Source: Branchiostoma floridae (Eukaryota; Chordata; Leptocardii; Amphioxiformes; Branchiostomatidae). Taken from it: DNA of 62,000 nucleotides. The stretch lies in the NCBI RefSeq assembly GCF_000003815.2, contig NC_049995.1, positions 4,948,183 to 5,010,182 of the forward strand, written 5' to 3'. The translations under genes and the position numbers were made by a program. Positions 1-12,968 of this stretch are shown here, piece after piece (the stretch's first letter is position 1; each line of letters begins with the position of its first letter). A model generated the notes under the pieces. That model searched no databases. It saw nothing but the letters and a program-made list of their open reading frames with translations, and was not told the DNA's origin.

Positions 1-3000
1 AGGCGCAACCGCTAGCCCCTTCTCCTAAACACCACCGGTCACGGCACCTGGTAGGAGGTGACTTAATGACGCGACTGTAGCTTAGACTTTAAGTTCCGGC
101 CCCGCAAACTTGGTATGGTTGGAAAGGTTGCATAGCAAGAAATTGAAAGGTGCAAACCGCAAAATATTCGGATCCTTCCTTCTCGAGATATTCTTGAGTA
201 TACGGGCTCTCTTTAGGCGCAACCGCTAGCCCCTTCTCCTAAACACCACCGGTCACGGCACCTGGTAGGAGGTGACATAATGACGCGACTGTAGCTTAGA
301 CTTTAAGTTCCGGCCCCGCAAACTTGGTATGGTTGGAAAGGTTGCATAGCAAGAAATTGAAAGGTGCAACCCGCAAAATATTCGGATACTTCCTTCTCGA
401 GATATTCTTGAGTATACGGGCTCTCTTTAGGCGCAACCGCTAGCCCCTTCTTCTAAACACCTCTGGTCACGGCACCGAGTAGGGTTGACTTAATGAAGCG
501 ACTCTAGCTTAGATTTTAAGTTCCGGCCCCGCAAACTTGGTATGGTTGGAAAGGTTGCATAGCAAGGAATCGAAAGGTGCAAACCGCAAAATATTTGGAT
601 ACTGCCTTCTCGAGATATTCTTGAGTATACGGGCTCTCTTTAGGCGCAACCGCGAGCCCCTTCTCCTAAACACCGCCGGTCACGGCACCGGGTAGGGTTG
701 ACTTAATGAAGCGACTGTAGCTTAGACTTAAAGTTCCGGCCCCTCAAACTTGGTATGGTCGGAAAGGTTGCATAGCAAGGAATTGAAAGGTGCAAACCGC
801 GAAATATTCGGATACTTTCTTCTCGAGATATTCTTGAGTATACGGGCTCTCTTTAGGCCCAGCCGCTGGCCCCTTCTCCTAAACACCGCCGGTCACGGCA
901 CCGGGTGACTTAATGACGCGACTGTAGCTTAGACTTAAGATTCCAGCCCCGCAAACTTGGTATGGTTGGAAAGGTTGCATAGCAAGGAATCGAAATGTGC
1001 AAACCGCAAAATATTCAAATACTTCCTTCTCGAGATATTCTTGAGTATACGGGCTCTCTTTAGGCGCAGCCGCTGGCCCATTCTCCTAAACACCGCCGGT
1101 CACGGCACCGGGTAGGGGGTGACTTAATGACGCGACCGTAGCTCAGACTTAAAGTTCCGGCCCCGCAAACTTGGTATGGTTGAAAAAGTTGCATAGCAAG
1201 GAATTGAAAGGTGCAAACCGCAAAATATTCGGATACTTCCTTCTCGAGATATTCTTGAGTATACGGGCTCTCTTTAGGCCCAGCCGCTGGCCCCTTCTCC
1301 TAAACACCGCCGGTCACGGCACCGGGTGACTTAATGACGCGACTGTAGCTTAGACTTAAGATTCCAGCCCCGCAAACTTGGTATGGTTGGAAAGGTTGCA
1401 TAGCAAGGAATCGAAATGTGCAAACCGCAAAATATTCAAATACTTCCTTCTCGAGATATTCTTGAGTATACGGGCTCTCTTTAGGCGCAGCCGCTGGCCC
1501 ATTCTCCTAAACACTTCCGGTCGAGGCACCGGGTAGGGATGACTTAATGAAGCGACTGTAGCTTAGACTTAAAGTTCCGGCCCCTCAAACTTGGTATGGT
1601 CGGAAAGGTTGCATAGCAAGGAATTGAAAGGTGCAAACCGCGAAATATTCGGATACTTTCTTCTCGAGATATTCTTGAGTATACGGGCTCTCTTTAGGCG
1701 CAACCGCTAGCCCCTTCTCCTAAACACCGACGGTCACGGCATCGGCTAGGGAATGACTTAATGACGCGACTGTAGCTTAGACTTTAAGTTCCGGCCCCGC
1801 AAACTTGGTATGGTTGGAAAGCTTGCATAGCAAGAAATTGAAAGGTGCAAACCGCAAAATATTCGGATACTTCCTTCTCGAGATATTTATTCTTGAGTAT
1901 ACGGGCTCTCTTTAGGCGCAACCGCTAGCCCCTTCTTCTAAACACCGCCGGTCACGGCACCGGGTAGGGTTGACTTAATGAAGCGACTATAGCTTACGCT
2001 TTAAGTACCTGCCCCGTAAACTTGGTATGGTTGGAAAGGTTGCATAACAAGGAATCGAAAGGTGCAAACCGCAAAATATTCGGATACTTCCTTCTCGAGA
2101 TATTCTTGAGTATACGGGCTCTCTTTAGGCGCAACCGCTAGCCCCTTCTCCTAAACACCGCCGGTCTCGGCACCGGCTAGGGGGTGACTTAATGACGCGA
2201 TTGTAGCTTAGACTTTAAGTTCCGGCCCGGCAAATTTGGTATGGTTGGAAAGGTTGCATAGCAAGGAATTGAAAGGTGCAAACCGCAAAATATTCGGATA
2301 CTTCCTTCTCGAGATATTCTTGAGTATACGGGCTCTCTTTAGGCGCAACCGCTAGCCCCTTCTCCTAAACACCGCCGGTCACGGCACCGGGTAGGGTTGA
2401 CGCGACTGTAGCTTAGACTTAAGATTCCAGCCCCGCAAACTTGGTATGGTCGGAAAGGTTGCATAGCAAGGAATCGAAATGTGCAAACCGCAAAATATTC
2501 AAATACTTCCTTCTCGAGATATTCTTGAGTATACGGGCTCTCTTTAGGCGCAGCCGCTAGCCCATTCTCCTAAACACCGCCGGTCACGGCACCGGGTAGG
2601 GGGTGACTTAATGACGCGACCGTAGCTCAGACTTAAAGTTCCGGCCCCGCAAACTTGGTATGGTTGAAAAAGTTGCATAGCAAGGAATTGAAAGGTGCAA
2701 ACCGCAAAATATTCGGATACTTCCTTCTCGAGATATTCTTGAGTATACGGGCTCTCTTTAAGCGCAACCGCTAGCCCCTTCTCCTAAACACCACCGGTCA
2801 CGGCACCTGGTAGGAGGTGACTTAATGACGCGACTGTAGCTTCGACTTTAAGTTCCGGCCACGCAAACTTGGTATGGTTGGAAAGGTTGCATAGCAAGAA
2901 ATTGAAAGGTGCAAACCGCAAAATATTCGGATACTTCCTTCTCGAGATATTCTTGAGTATACGGGCTCTCTTTAGGCGCAGCCGCTAGCCCCTTTTCCTA

Positions 3001-5675
3001 AACACCACCGGTCACGGCACCTGGTAGGAGGTGACTTAATGACGCAACTGTAGCTTAGACTTTAAGTTCCGGCCACGCAAACTTGGTATGGTTGGAAAGG
3101 TTGCATAGCAAGGAATTGAAAGGTGCAAACCGCAAAATATTCGGATACTTTCTTCTCGAGATATTTTTGAGTATACGGGCTCTCTTTAGGCGCAACCGCT
3201 GGCCCCTTCTCCTAAACACCGCCGGTCATTGCACCGGGTAGGGAATAACTTAATGACGCGACTGTAGCTTAGACTTTCAGTTCCGGCCCCGGAAACTTGG
3301 TATGGTTGGAAAGGTTGCATAGCAAGGAATCGAAAGGTGCAAATCGCAAAATATTCGGATACTTCCTTCTCGAGATATTTTTTATTATACGGGCTCTCTT
3401 TAGGCGCAACCGCTAGCCCCTTCTTCTAAACACCGCCGGTCACGGCACCGGGTAGGGTTGACTTAATGAAGCGACTGTAGCTTACGCTTTAAGTTCCTGC
3501 CCCGTAAACTTGGTATGGTTGGAAAGGTTGCATAACAAGGAATCGAAAGATGCAAACCGCAAAATATTCGGATACTTCCTTCTCGAGATATTCTTGAGTA
3601 TACGGGCTCTCTTTAGGCGCAACCGCTAGCCCCTTCTCCTAAACAGCGCCGGTCTCGGCACCGGCTAGGGGGTGACTTAATGACGCGATTGTAGCTCAGA
3701 CTTTAAGTTCCGGCCCGGCAAATTTGGTATGGTTGGAAAGGTTGCATAGCAAGGAATTGAAAGGTGCAAACCGCAAAATATTCAGATACTTCCTTCTCGA
3801 GATATTCTTGAGTATACGGGCTCTCTTTAGGCGCAACCGCTAGCCCCTTCTCCTAAACACCAACGGTCACGGCACCTGGTAGGAGGTGACATAATGACGC
3901 GACTGTAGCTTAGACTTTAAGTTCCGGCCCCGCAAACTTGGTATGGTTGGAAACGGTTGCATAGCAAGAAATTGAAAGGTGCAAACCGCAAAATATTCAG
4001 ATACTTCCTTCTCGAGATATTCTTGAGTATACGGGCTCTCTTTAGGCGCAACCGCTAGCCCCTTCTCCTAAACACCGCCGGTCTTGGCACCGGGTAGGGG
4101 GTCACTTAATGACGCGATTGTAGCTTAGACTTTAAGTTCCGGCCCGACAAATTTGGTATGGTTGGAAAGGTTGCATAGCAAGGAATTGAAAGGTGCAAAC
4201 CGCAAAATATTCAGATACTTCCTTCTCGAGATATTCTTGAGTATACGGGCTCTCTTTAAGCGCAACCGCTAGCCCTTCTCATAAACACCACCGGTCACGG
4301 CACCTGGTAGGAGGTGACATAATGACGCGACTGTAGCTTAGACTTTAAGTTCCGGCCCGGCAAACTTGGTATGGTTGGAAAGGTTGCATAGCAAGAAATT
4401 GAAAGGTGCAAACCGCAAAATATTCGGATACTTCCTTCTCGAGATATTCTTGAGTATACGGGCTCTCTTTAGGCGCAACCGCTAGGCCCTTCTTCTAAAC
4501 ACCGCCGGTCACGGCACCGGGTAGGGTTGACTTAATGAAGCGACTGTAGCTTAAACTTTAAGTTCCGGCCCCTCAAACTTGGTATGGTCGGAAAGGTTGC
4601 ATAGCAAGGAATTGAAAGGTGCCAACCGCGAAATATTCGGATACTTTCTTCTCGAGATATTGTTGAGTATACGGGCTCTCTTTAGGCCCAGCCGCTGGCC
4701 CCTTCTCCTAAACACCGCCGGTCACGGCACCGGGTGGAGTTAATGACGCGACTGTAGCTTAGACTTAAGATTCCAGCCCCGCAAACTTGGTATGGTTGGA
4801 AAGGTTGCATAGCAAGGAATCGAAATGTGCAAACCGCAAAATATTCAAATACTTCCTTCTCGAGATATTCTTGAGTATACGGGCTCTCTTTAGGCGCAGC
4901 CGCTGGCCCATTCTCCTAAACACCGCCGGTCACGGCACCGGGTAGGGGGTGACTTAATGACGCGACCGTAGCTCAGACTTAAAGTTCCGGCCCCGCAAAC
5001 TTGGTATGGTTGAAAAAGTTGCATAGCAAGGAATTGAAAGGTGCAAACCGCAAAATATTCGGATACTTCCTTCTCGAGATATTCTTGAGTATACGGGCTC
5101 TCTTTAGGCCCAGCCGCTGGCCCCTTCTCCTAAACACCGCCGGTCACGGCACCGGGTGACTTAATGACGCGACTGTAGCTTAGACTTAAGATTCCAGCCC
5201 CGCAAACTTGGTATGGTCGGAAAGGTTGCATAGCAAGGAATCGAAATGTGCAAACCGCAAAATATTCAAATACTTCCTTCTCGAGATATTCTTGAGTATA
5301 CGGGCTCTCTTTAGGCGCAACCGCTAGCCCCTTCTCCTAAACAGCGCCGGTCTCGGCACCGGCTAGGGGGTGACTTAATGACGCGATTGTAGCTCAGACT
5401 TTAAGTTCCGGCCCGGCAAATTTGGTATGGTTGGAAAGGTTGCATAGCAAGGAATTGAAAGGTGCAAACCGCAAAATATTCAGATACTTCCTTCTCGAGA
5501 TATTCTTGAGTATACGGGCTCTCTTTAGGCGCAACCGCTAGCCCCTTCTCCTAAACACCAACGGTCACGGCACCTGGTAGGAGGTGACATAATGACGCGA
5601 CTGTAGCTTAGACTTTAAGATTCCGGCCCCGCAACTTGGTATGGTTGGAAAGGTTGCATAGCAAGGAATCGAAAG

Positions 5676-5857
5676 NNNNNNNNNNNNNNNNNNNNNNNNN
5701 NNNNNNNNNNNNNNNNNNNNNNNNNNNNNNNNNNNNNNNNNNNNNNNNNNNNNNNNNNNNNNNNNNNNNNNNNNNNNNNNNNNNNNNNNNNNNNNNNNNN
5801 NNNNNNNNNNNNNNNNNNNNNNNNNNNNNNNNNNNNNNNNNNNNNNNNNNNNNNNNN
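5676..5857. other. Assembly gap (182 N) inside the satellite
   Basis: A run of N. The GAAAG motif just left of the gap and the same motif in the next unit are 213 bp apart, so the gap length preserves the repeat phase. Confidence 1.
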
Positions 5858-6819
5858 TCGGAAAGGTTGCATAGCAAGAAATTGAAAGGTGCAACCCGCA
5901 AAATATTCGGATACTTCCTTCTCGAGATATTCTTGAGTATACGGGCTCTCTTTAGGCCCAGCCGCTGGCCCCTTCTCCTAAACACCGCCGGTCACGGCAC
6001 CGGGTGACTTAATGACGCGACTGTAGCTTAGACTTAAGATTCCAGCCCCGCAAACTTGGTATGGTCGGAAAGGTTGCATAGCAAGGAATCGAAATGTGCA
6101 AACCGCAAAATATTCAAATACTTCCTTCTCGAGATATTCTTGAGTATACGGGCTCTCTTTAGGCGCAGCCGCTAGCCCATTCTCCTAAACACCGCCGGTC
6201 ACGGCACCGGGTAGGGGGTGACTTAATGACGCGACCGTAGCTCAGACTTAAAGTTCCGGCCCCGCAAACTTGGTATGGTTGAAAAAGTTGCATAGCAAGG
6301 AATTGAAAGGTGCAAACCGCAAAATATTCGGATACTTCCTTCTCGAGATATTCTTGAGTATACGGGCTCTCTTTAAGCGCAACCGCTAGCCCCTTCTCCT
6401 AAACACCACCGGTCACGGCACCTGGTAGGAGGTGACTTAATGACGCGACTGTAGCTTCGACTTTAAGTTCCGGCCACGCAAACTTGGTATGGTTGGAAAG
6501 GTTGCATAGCAAGAAATTGAAAGGTGCAAACCGCAAAATATCGGATACTTCCTTCTCGAGATATTCTTGAGTATACGGGCTCTCTTTAGGCGCAGCCGCT
6601 AGCCCCTTTTCCTAAACACCACCGGTCACGGCACCTGGTAGGAGGTGACTTAATGACGCAACTGTAGCTTAGACTTTAAGTTCCGGCCACGCAAACTTGG
6701 TATGGTTGGAAAGGTTGCATAGCAAGGAATCGAAATGTGCAAACCGCAAAATATTCAAATACTTCCTTCTCGAGATATTCTTGAGTATACGGGCTCTCTT
6801 TAGGCGCAGCCGCTGGCCC

Positions 6820-6926
6820 NNNNNNNNNNNNNNNNNNNNNNNNNNNNNNNNNNNNNNNNNNNNNNNNNNNNNNNNNNNNNNNNNNNNNNNNNNNNNNNNN
6901 NNNNNNNNNNNNNNNNNNNNNNNNNN
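6820..6926. other. Assembly gap (107 N) inside the satellite
   Basis: A run of N within one repeat unit. The AGGCGC unit starts on either side, at 6802 and 7016, are 214 bp apart, so the phase is kept. Confidence 1.
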
Positions 6927-9900
6927 AGTTGCATAGCAAGGAATCGAAAGATGCAAACCGCAAAATATTCGGATACTTCCTTCTCGAGATATTCTTGAGT
7001 ATACGGGCTCTCTTTAGGCGCAACCGCTAGCCCCTTCTCCTAAACAGCGCCGGTCTCGGCACCGGCTAGGGGGTGACTTAATGACGCGATTGTAGCTCAG
7101 ACTTTAAGTTCCGGCCCGGCAAATTTGGTATGGTTGGAAAGGTTGCATAGCAAGGAATTGAAAGGTGCAAACCGCAAAATATTCAGATACTTCCTTCTCG
7201 AGATATTCTTGAGTATACGGGCTCTCTTTAGGCGCAACCGCTAGCCCCTTCTCCTAAACACCAACGGTCACGGCACCTGGTAGGAGGTGACATAATGACG
7301 CGACTGTAGCTTAGACTTTAAGTTCCGGCCCCGCAAACTTGGTATGGTTGGAAAGGTTGCATAGCAAGAAATTGAAAGGTGCAAACCGCAAAATATTCAG
7401 ATACTTCCTTCTCGAGATATTCTTGAGTATACGGGCTCTCTTTAGGCGCAACCGGTAGCCCCTTCTCCTAAACATCGCCGGTCACGGCGACGGGTAGGCG
7501 ATGACTTAATGACGAGACTGTAGCTTAGACTTTAAGTTCCTGCCCGGCAAACTTGGTATGGTTGGAAAGGTTGCATAGCAAGGAATCGAAATGTGCAAAC
7601 CGCAAAATATTCAAATACTTCCTTCTCGAGATATTCTTGAGTATACGGGCTCTCTTTAGGCGCAACCGCTAGCCTCTTCTTCTAAACAGCGCCGGTCACG
7701 GCACTGGGTAGGGTTGACTTAATGAAGCGACTGTAGCTTAGACTTTAAGTTCCAGCCCCGCAAACTTGGTATGGTTGGAAAGGTTGCATAGCAAGGAATT
7801 GAAAGGTGCAACTCGCAAAAAATTCAGATACTTCCTTCTCGAGATATTCTTGAGTATACGGGCTCTCTTTAGGCGCAACCGCTAGCCCCTTCTCCTAAAC
7901 ACCACCGGTCACGGCACCTGGTAGGAGGTGACTTAATGACGCGACTGTAGCTTAGACTTTAAGTTCCGGCCCCGCAAACTTGGTATGGTTGGAAAGGTTG
8001 CATAGCAAGAAATTGAAAGGTGCAAACCGCAAAATATTCGGATACTTCCTTCTCGAGATATTCTTGAGTATAAGCGCTCTCTTTAGGCGCAGCCGCTAGC
8101 CCCTTCTCCTAAACACCGCCGGTCACGGCACCTGGTAGGAGGTGACTTAATGACGCGACTGTAGCTTAGACTTTAAGTTCCGGCCAGGCAAACTTGGTAT
8201 GGTTGGAAAGGTTGCATAGCAAGGAATTGAAAGGTGCAACTCGCAAAAAATTCAGATACTTCCTTCTCGAGATATTCTTGAGTATACGGGCTCTCTTTAG
8301 GCGCAACCGCTAGCCCCTTCTCCTAAACACCACCGGTCACGGCACCTGGTAGGAGGTGACTTAATGACGCGACTGTAGCTTAGACTTTAAGTTCCGGCCC
8401 CGCAAACTTGGTATGGTTGGAAAGGTTGCATAGCAAGAAATTGAAAGGTGCAAACCGCAAAATATTCGGATACTTCCTTCTCGAGATATTCTTGAGTATA
8501 CGGGCACTCTTTAGGCGCAACCGCTAGCCCCTTCTCCTAAACACCGCCGGTCACGGCACCGGCTAGGGGGTGACTTAATGACGCGATTGTAGCTTAGACT
8601 TTAAGTTCCAGCCCCGCAAACTTGGTATGGTTGGAAAGGTTGCATAGCAAGGAATTGAAAGGTGCAACTCGCAAAATATTCAGATACTTCCTTCTCGAGA
8701 TATTCTTGAGTATACGGGCTCTCTTTAGGCGCAACCGCTAGCCCCTTCTTCTAAACACCACCGGTCACGGCACCTGGTAGGAGGTGACTTAATGACGCGA
8801 CTGTAGCTTAGACTTTAAGTTCCGGCCCCGCAAACTTGGTATGGTTGGAAAGGTTGCATAGCAAGAAATTGAAAGGTACAAACCGCAAAATACTCGGATA
8901 CTTCCTTCTCGAGATATTCTTGAGTATACGCGCTCTCTTTAGGCGCAGCCGCTATCCCCTTCTCCTAAACACCACCGGTCACGGCACCTGGTAGGAGGTG
9001 ACTTAATGACGCGACTGTAGCTTAGACTTTAAGTTCCGGCCACGCAAACTTGGTATGGTTGGAAAGGTTGCATAGCAAGAAATTGAAAGGTGCAAACCGC
9101 AAAATATTCGGATACTTCCTTCTCGAGATATTCTTGAGTATACGGGCTCTCTTTAGGCGCAACCGCTAGCCCCTTCTCCTAAACACCGCCGGTCTTGGCA
9201 CCGGGTAGGGGGTCACTTAATGACGCGATTGTAGCTTAGACTTTAAGTTCCGGCCCGACAAATTTGGTATGGTTGGAAAGGTTGCATAGCAAGGAATTGA
9301 AAGGTGCAAACCGCAAAATATTCAGATACTTCCTTCTCGAGATATTCTTGAGTATACGGGCTCTCTTTAAGCGCAACCGCTAGCCCCTTCTCATAAACAC
9401 CACCGGTCACGGCACCTGGTAGGAGGTGACATAATGACGCGACTGTAGCTTAGACTTTAAGTTCCGGCCCGGCAAACTGGTATGATTGGAAAGGTTGCAT
9501 AGCAAGAAAGTGAAAGGTGCAAACCGCTCAATATTCGGATACTTCCGTCTCGAGATATTCTTGAGTATAAGCGCTCTCTTTAGGCGCAGCCGCTAGCCCC
9601 TTCTCCTAAACACCGCCGGTCACGGCACCTGGTAGGAGGTGACTTAATGACGCGACTGTAGCTTAGACTTTAAGTTCCGGCCAGGCAAACTTGGTATGAT
9701 TGGAAAGGTCGCATAGCAAGGAATTGAAAGGTGCAAACCGCGAAATATTCGGATACTGTGCTTCTCGAGATATTCTTGAGTATACGGGCTCTCTTTAGGC
9801 CCAGCCGCTGGCCCATTCTCCTAAACACCGACGGTCACGGCACCGGGTGACTTAATGACGCGACTGTAGCTTAGATTTAAGGTTCCAGCCCCGCAAACTT

Positions 9901-11414
9901 GGTATGGTTGGAAAAGTTGCATAGCAAGGAATCGAAATGTGCAAACCGCAAAATATTCGGATACTTCCTTCTCGAGATATTCTTGAGTATACGGGCACTC
10001 TTTAGGCGCAACCGCTAGCCCCTTCTCCTAAACACCGCCGGTCACGGCACCGGCTAGGGGGTGACTTAATGACGCGATTGTAGCTTAGACTTTAAGTTCC
10101 AGCCCCGCAAACTTGGTATGGTTGGAAAGGTTGCATAGCAAGGAATTGAAAGGTGCAACTCGCAAAATATTCAGATACTTCCTTCTCGAGATATTCTTGA
10201 GTATACGGGCTCTCTTTAGGCGCAGCCGCTAGCCCCTTCTCCTAAACACCACCGGTCACGGCACCGGGTAGGAGGTTACTTGATGACGCGACTGTAGCTT
10301 AGACTTTAAGTTCCGGCCCCGCAAACTTGGTATGGTTAGAAAGGTTGCATAGCAAGGAATTGAAAGGTGCAAACCGCAAAATATCCGGATACTTCCTTCT
10401 CGAGATATTCTTGAGTATACGGGCTCTCTTTAGGCGCAACCGCTAGCCTCTTCTTCTAAACACCGCCGGTCGCGGCACCGGGTATGGTTGACTTAATGAA
10501 GCGACTCTAGCTTAGATTTTAAGTTCCGGCCCCGCAAACTTGGTATGGTTGGAAAGGTTGCATAGCAAGGAATTGAAAGGTGCAAACCGCAAAATATTCG
10601 GATACTTCCTTCTCGAGATATTCTTGAGTATACGGGCTCTCTTTAGGCGCAACCGCTAGCCCCTTCTTCTAAACACCGCCGGTCACGGCACCGGGTAGGG
10701 TTGACTTAATGAAGCGACTGTAGCTTAGGCTTTAAGTACCTGCCCCGCAAATTTGGTATGGTTGGAAAGGTTGCATAGCAAGGAATTGAAAGGTGCAACT
10801 CGCAAAATATTCGGATACTTCCTTCTCGAGATATTCTTGAGTATACGGGCTCTCTTTAGGCGCAGCCGCTGGCCCCTTCTCCTAAACACCGCCGGTCACG
10901 GCACCGGGTAGGGGGTGACTTAATGACGCGACTGTAGCTTAGATTTAAAGTTTCGGCCCCGCAAACTTGGTATGGTTTGAAAGATTGCATAGCAAGGAAT
11001 TGAAAGGTGCAAACCGCAAAATATTCGGATACTTCCTTCTCGAGATATTCTTGAGTATACGGGCTCTCTTTAGGCGCAACCGCTAGCCCCTTCTCCTAAA
11101 CACCGCCGGTCACGGCACCGGGTAGGGTTGACTTAATGACACGATTGTAGCTTAGACTTTAAGTTCCGGCCCGCAAACTTGGTATGGTTGGAAAGGTTGC
11201 ATAGCAAGGAATCGAAAGGTGCAAATCGCAAAATATTTGAATACTTCCTTCTCGAGATATTCTTGAGTATACGGGCTCTCTTTAGGCGCAGCAGATAGCC
11301 CCTTCTCCTAAACACCGCCGGTCACGGCACCGGGTAGGGGGTGACTTAATGACGCGACTGTAGCTTAGACTTAAAGTTCCGGGCCCGCAAACTTGGTATG
11401 GATGGAAAGGTTGC

Positions 11415-11965
11415 TAGTCAGTCCCTCAAATGACGTCATGAAAAGCAAGATGGCGGCAGTTTTGACCGTCGGGATATTTTGCGCTGGTCAGAAAGTTAAA
11501 AAAATAGACTTTTGGACACTTGAGATAGCAGGCTGCTGTGTGGGGTGAGTTCTTATGACCTGGAATGTTCACGGATGAGATTATGACACCCTGAACTTGC
11601 TAACTTTTACATTATCGCCTATGCAGATTTCTATTAGTGGTAACTGCTCTTAATTGTGGTAGCAGAACACAGTTTTCGGCCTATGAGGATTTCTATAGTT
11701 AAGGGCATCAAGGTGACTAGCTTCAACGCATTGAAAAATATAAACAGAATCCAAAATAATAAAGGAAAATCCATTTTATTCCTTTTTTTTCGACGTGATA
11801 ATCAGAAAACGAAGTCTGAATTTCTTTGAAAATCAAGTCATTTTGGATTGGAATGCAATATTTGAAGAGACTCAAGTCCCAGGAATATTGACTTGTGGGG
11901 GCGATTGCCCCGTACAAAGTCTGAATTGTCCAGTCATCTCGTCTTGATTTCATCAGAGTGAAGAA
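11415..11965. other. Unique spacer between satellite and minisatellite
   Basis: No gene or RNA is recognised. The segment starts abruptly at the end of the satellite and contains one degenerate GGGGGCGATTGCCCC near 11900, a forerunner of the minisatellite that follows. Confidence 0.6.
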
Positions 11966-12262
11966 GACTTGGGGGGCGATCGCCCTGTCAGGACTTGGGG
12001 GCGATCGCCCTGTCAGGACTTGGGGGGCGATCGCCCTGTAGCTTTCAGGACTTGGGGGCGATCGCCCTGCCAGTACTTCGGGGCGATCGCCCTGTCAGTG
12101 CTTGGGGCGATTGCCTTGTCAGTGCTTGGGGCGATCGCCCTGCCAGGGCTTGGGGGCGATCGCCCTGTCAGGATTCGGGGGCGATCGCCCTGTCAGGATT
12201 TGGGGGCGATCGCCCTGTCAGTCCTTGCAGTACCTGGGGGCGATCGCCCTGACAGGACAATC
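11966..12262. repeat. Minisatellite of ~24-25 bp units with GCGATCGC core
   Basis: About eleven tandem units of the form GACTTGGGGGCGATCGCCCT followed by GTCAG. Around ten keep the perfect palindrome GCGATCGC, and others read GCGATTGC or GCGACTGC. Because the unit length is not constant, several frames stay open on the + strand for up to 330 bp, but these translate only as short repeats and are not called as genes. Confidence 0.93.
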
Positions 12263-12638
12263 GCCCGTGGTGGGCCAGTATGGGGCGACTGCCCCTACTA
12301 GGGAAAATAAAAGTACATGACAAGTAGATTTTGCACAAATATTTTGTCAACCTGTTGAATGGATCACAAAAGAACTACTCAATTGAATAAGACGTTACAG
12401 CGTAGTCATCAATCATACCTGTTTATGATACTTAGCTCCTTGAATTATGATGATCAATTTTGAACTACATCGATATCTTTCACAAGGTAGGCGTATTCCT
12501 TTCATACATACATGACAAGGTGTGTTGAAAAGCAGACAATACATATCTTACTCTTCTTGGCAATATCAAATGATGATAATTTTCGTAGACGCTATCAGTA
12601 AATACGTGGTGCATTTATAAGCTGTGACTATTAAAAGC

Positions 12639-12769
12639 GGCTGGAAAGAGAAATAGGCCAAATAGACAGATATTGCAGTTTGCCGACCTGAGCAAAATGT
12701 ACTCCTATAACGGACAAACCCCTCTTGCATGTTATCCGTCTATTTGGCCGATTTCTTAACTTTCCAGCC
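12639..12769. repeat. Inverted repeat, ~32 bp arms
   Basis: The left arm GGCTGGAAAGAGAAATAGGC (from 12639) is matched in reverse complement by the right arm ending in TTTCCAGCC at 12769. The arms are about 32 bp with a few mismatches and enclose about 64 bp. It looks like a small MITE or a foldback sequence. Confidence 0.75.
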
Positions 12770-12924
12770 ACCCCAGGAGTAAAGGATGATAAAAGGAAAC
12801 GTTAAAACAGTTTGTGTTCGTCTAACACATGAAACTAATGATTATACTCAAAACTGCGTTCTACATAAAAGTAATGGCCCGTTTCTATATTTCGTTAGCT
12901 GAATCACACTTGTATTTTTAAGTC

Positions 12925-12968
12925 GGGGCGAGGGCCGGCAAAGGTGTCATTACCTGTTCCCTCGCCCC
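12925..12968. repeat. Perfect 10-bp hairpin, GGGGCGAGGG / CCCTCGCCCC
   Basis: Two perfect 10-bp arms flank a 24-base loop. About 25 bp downstream is AATAAACAAATAAAC. Together this resembles the 3' end of a retroelement; that reading is an inference with no coding support nearby. Confidence 0.5.

Larger units (their letters stand above)
1..11414. repeat. Satellite array, ~213-214 bp unit, about 53 copies
   Basis: The block starting AGGCGCAACCGCTAGCCCC recurs at 1, 215, 429, 642 and onward to the right edge, where homology stops inside a unit at about 11414 (TGGAAAGGTTGC then TAGTCAGTCC). Each unit keeps a CTCGAG site in TTCTCGAGATATTC, a TTGCATAGCAA inverted motif and a CCGGT-loop-ACCGG hairpin. 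Some units are about 206 bp through loss of the TAGGGGG stretch. Copies fall into recurring variant classes, for example AGACTTAAGATTCCAG with CAAATACTTCC, or GGTTGAAAAAGTTGC, and these recur in the same order at distances of whole units. Short open frames inside are repeat artefacts. No similarity to 5S rRNA, snRNA or tRNA was recognised. A heterochromatic or subtelomeric satellite is an inference. Confidence 0.97.

Noticed and set aside
5565-7023. Open frames within the satellite on both strands
   Set aside because: They cover N runs or simply translate the 214-bp unit, and the units are not a multiple of three apart overall.
1-11414. CENP-B box or 5S/snRNA gene in each satellite unit
   Set aside because: TGGTTGGAAAGGTTGC does not fit the CENP-B box core, and no internal control region of 5S or tRNA-like boxes is present.
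1-11414. CRISPR-like array
   Set aside because: The units are contiguous tandem repeats with no unique spacers.
11969-12350. Open frames across the GCGATCGC minisatellite
   Set aside because: Three overlapping frames are open on one strand because of repeat composition; no splice sites or homology.
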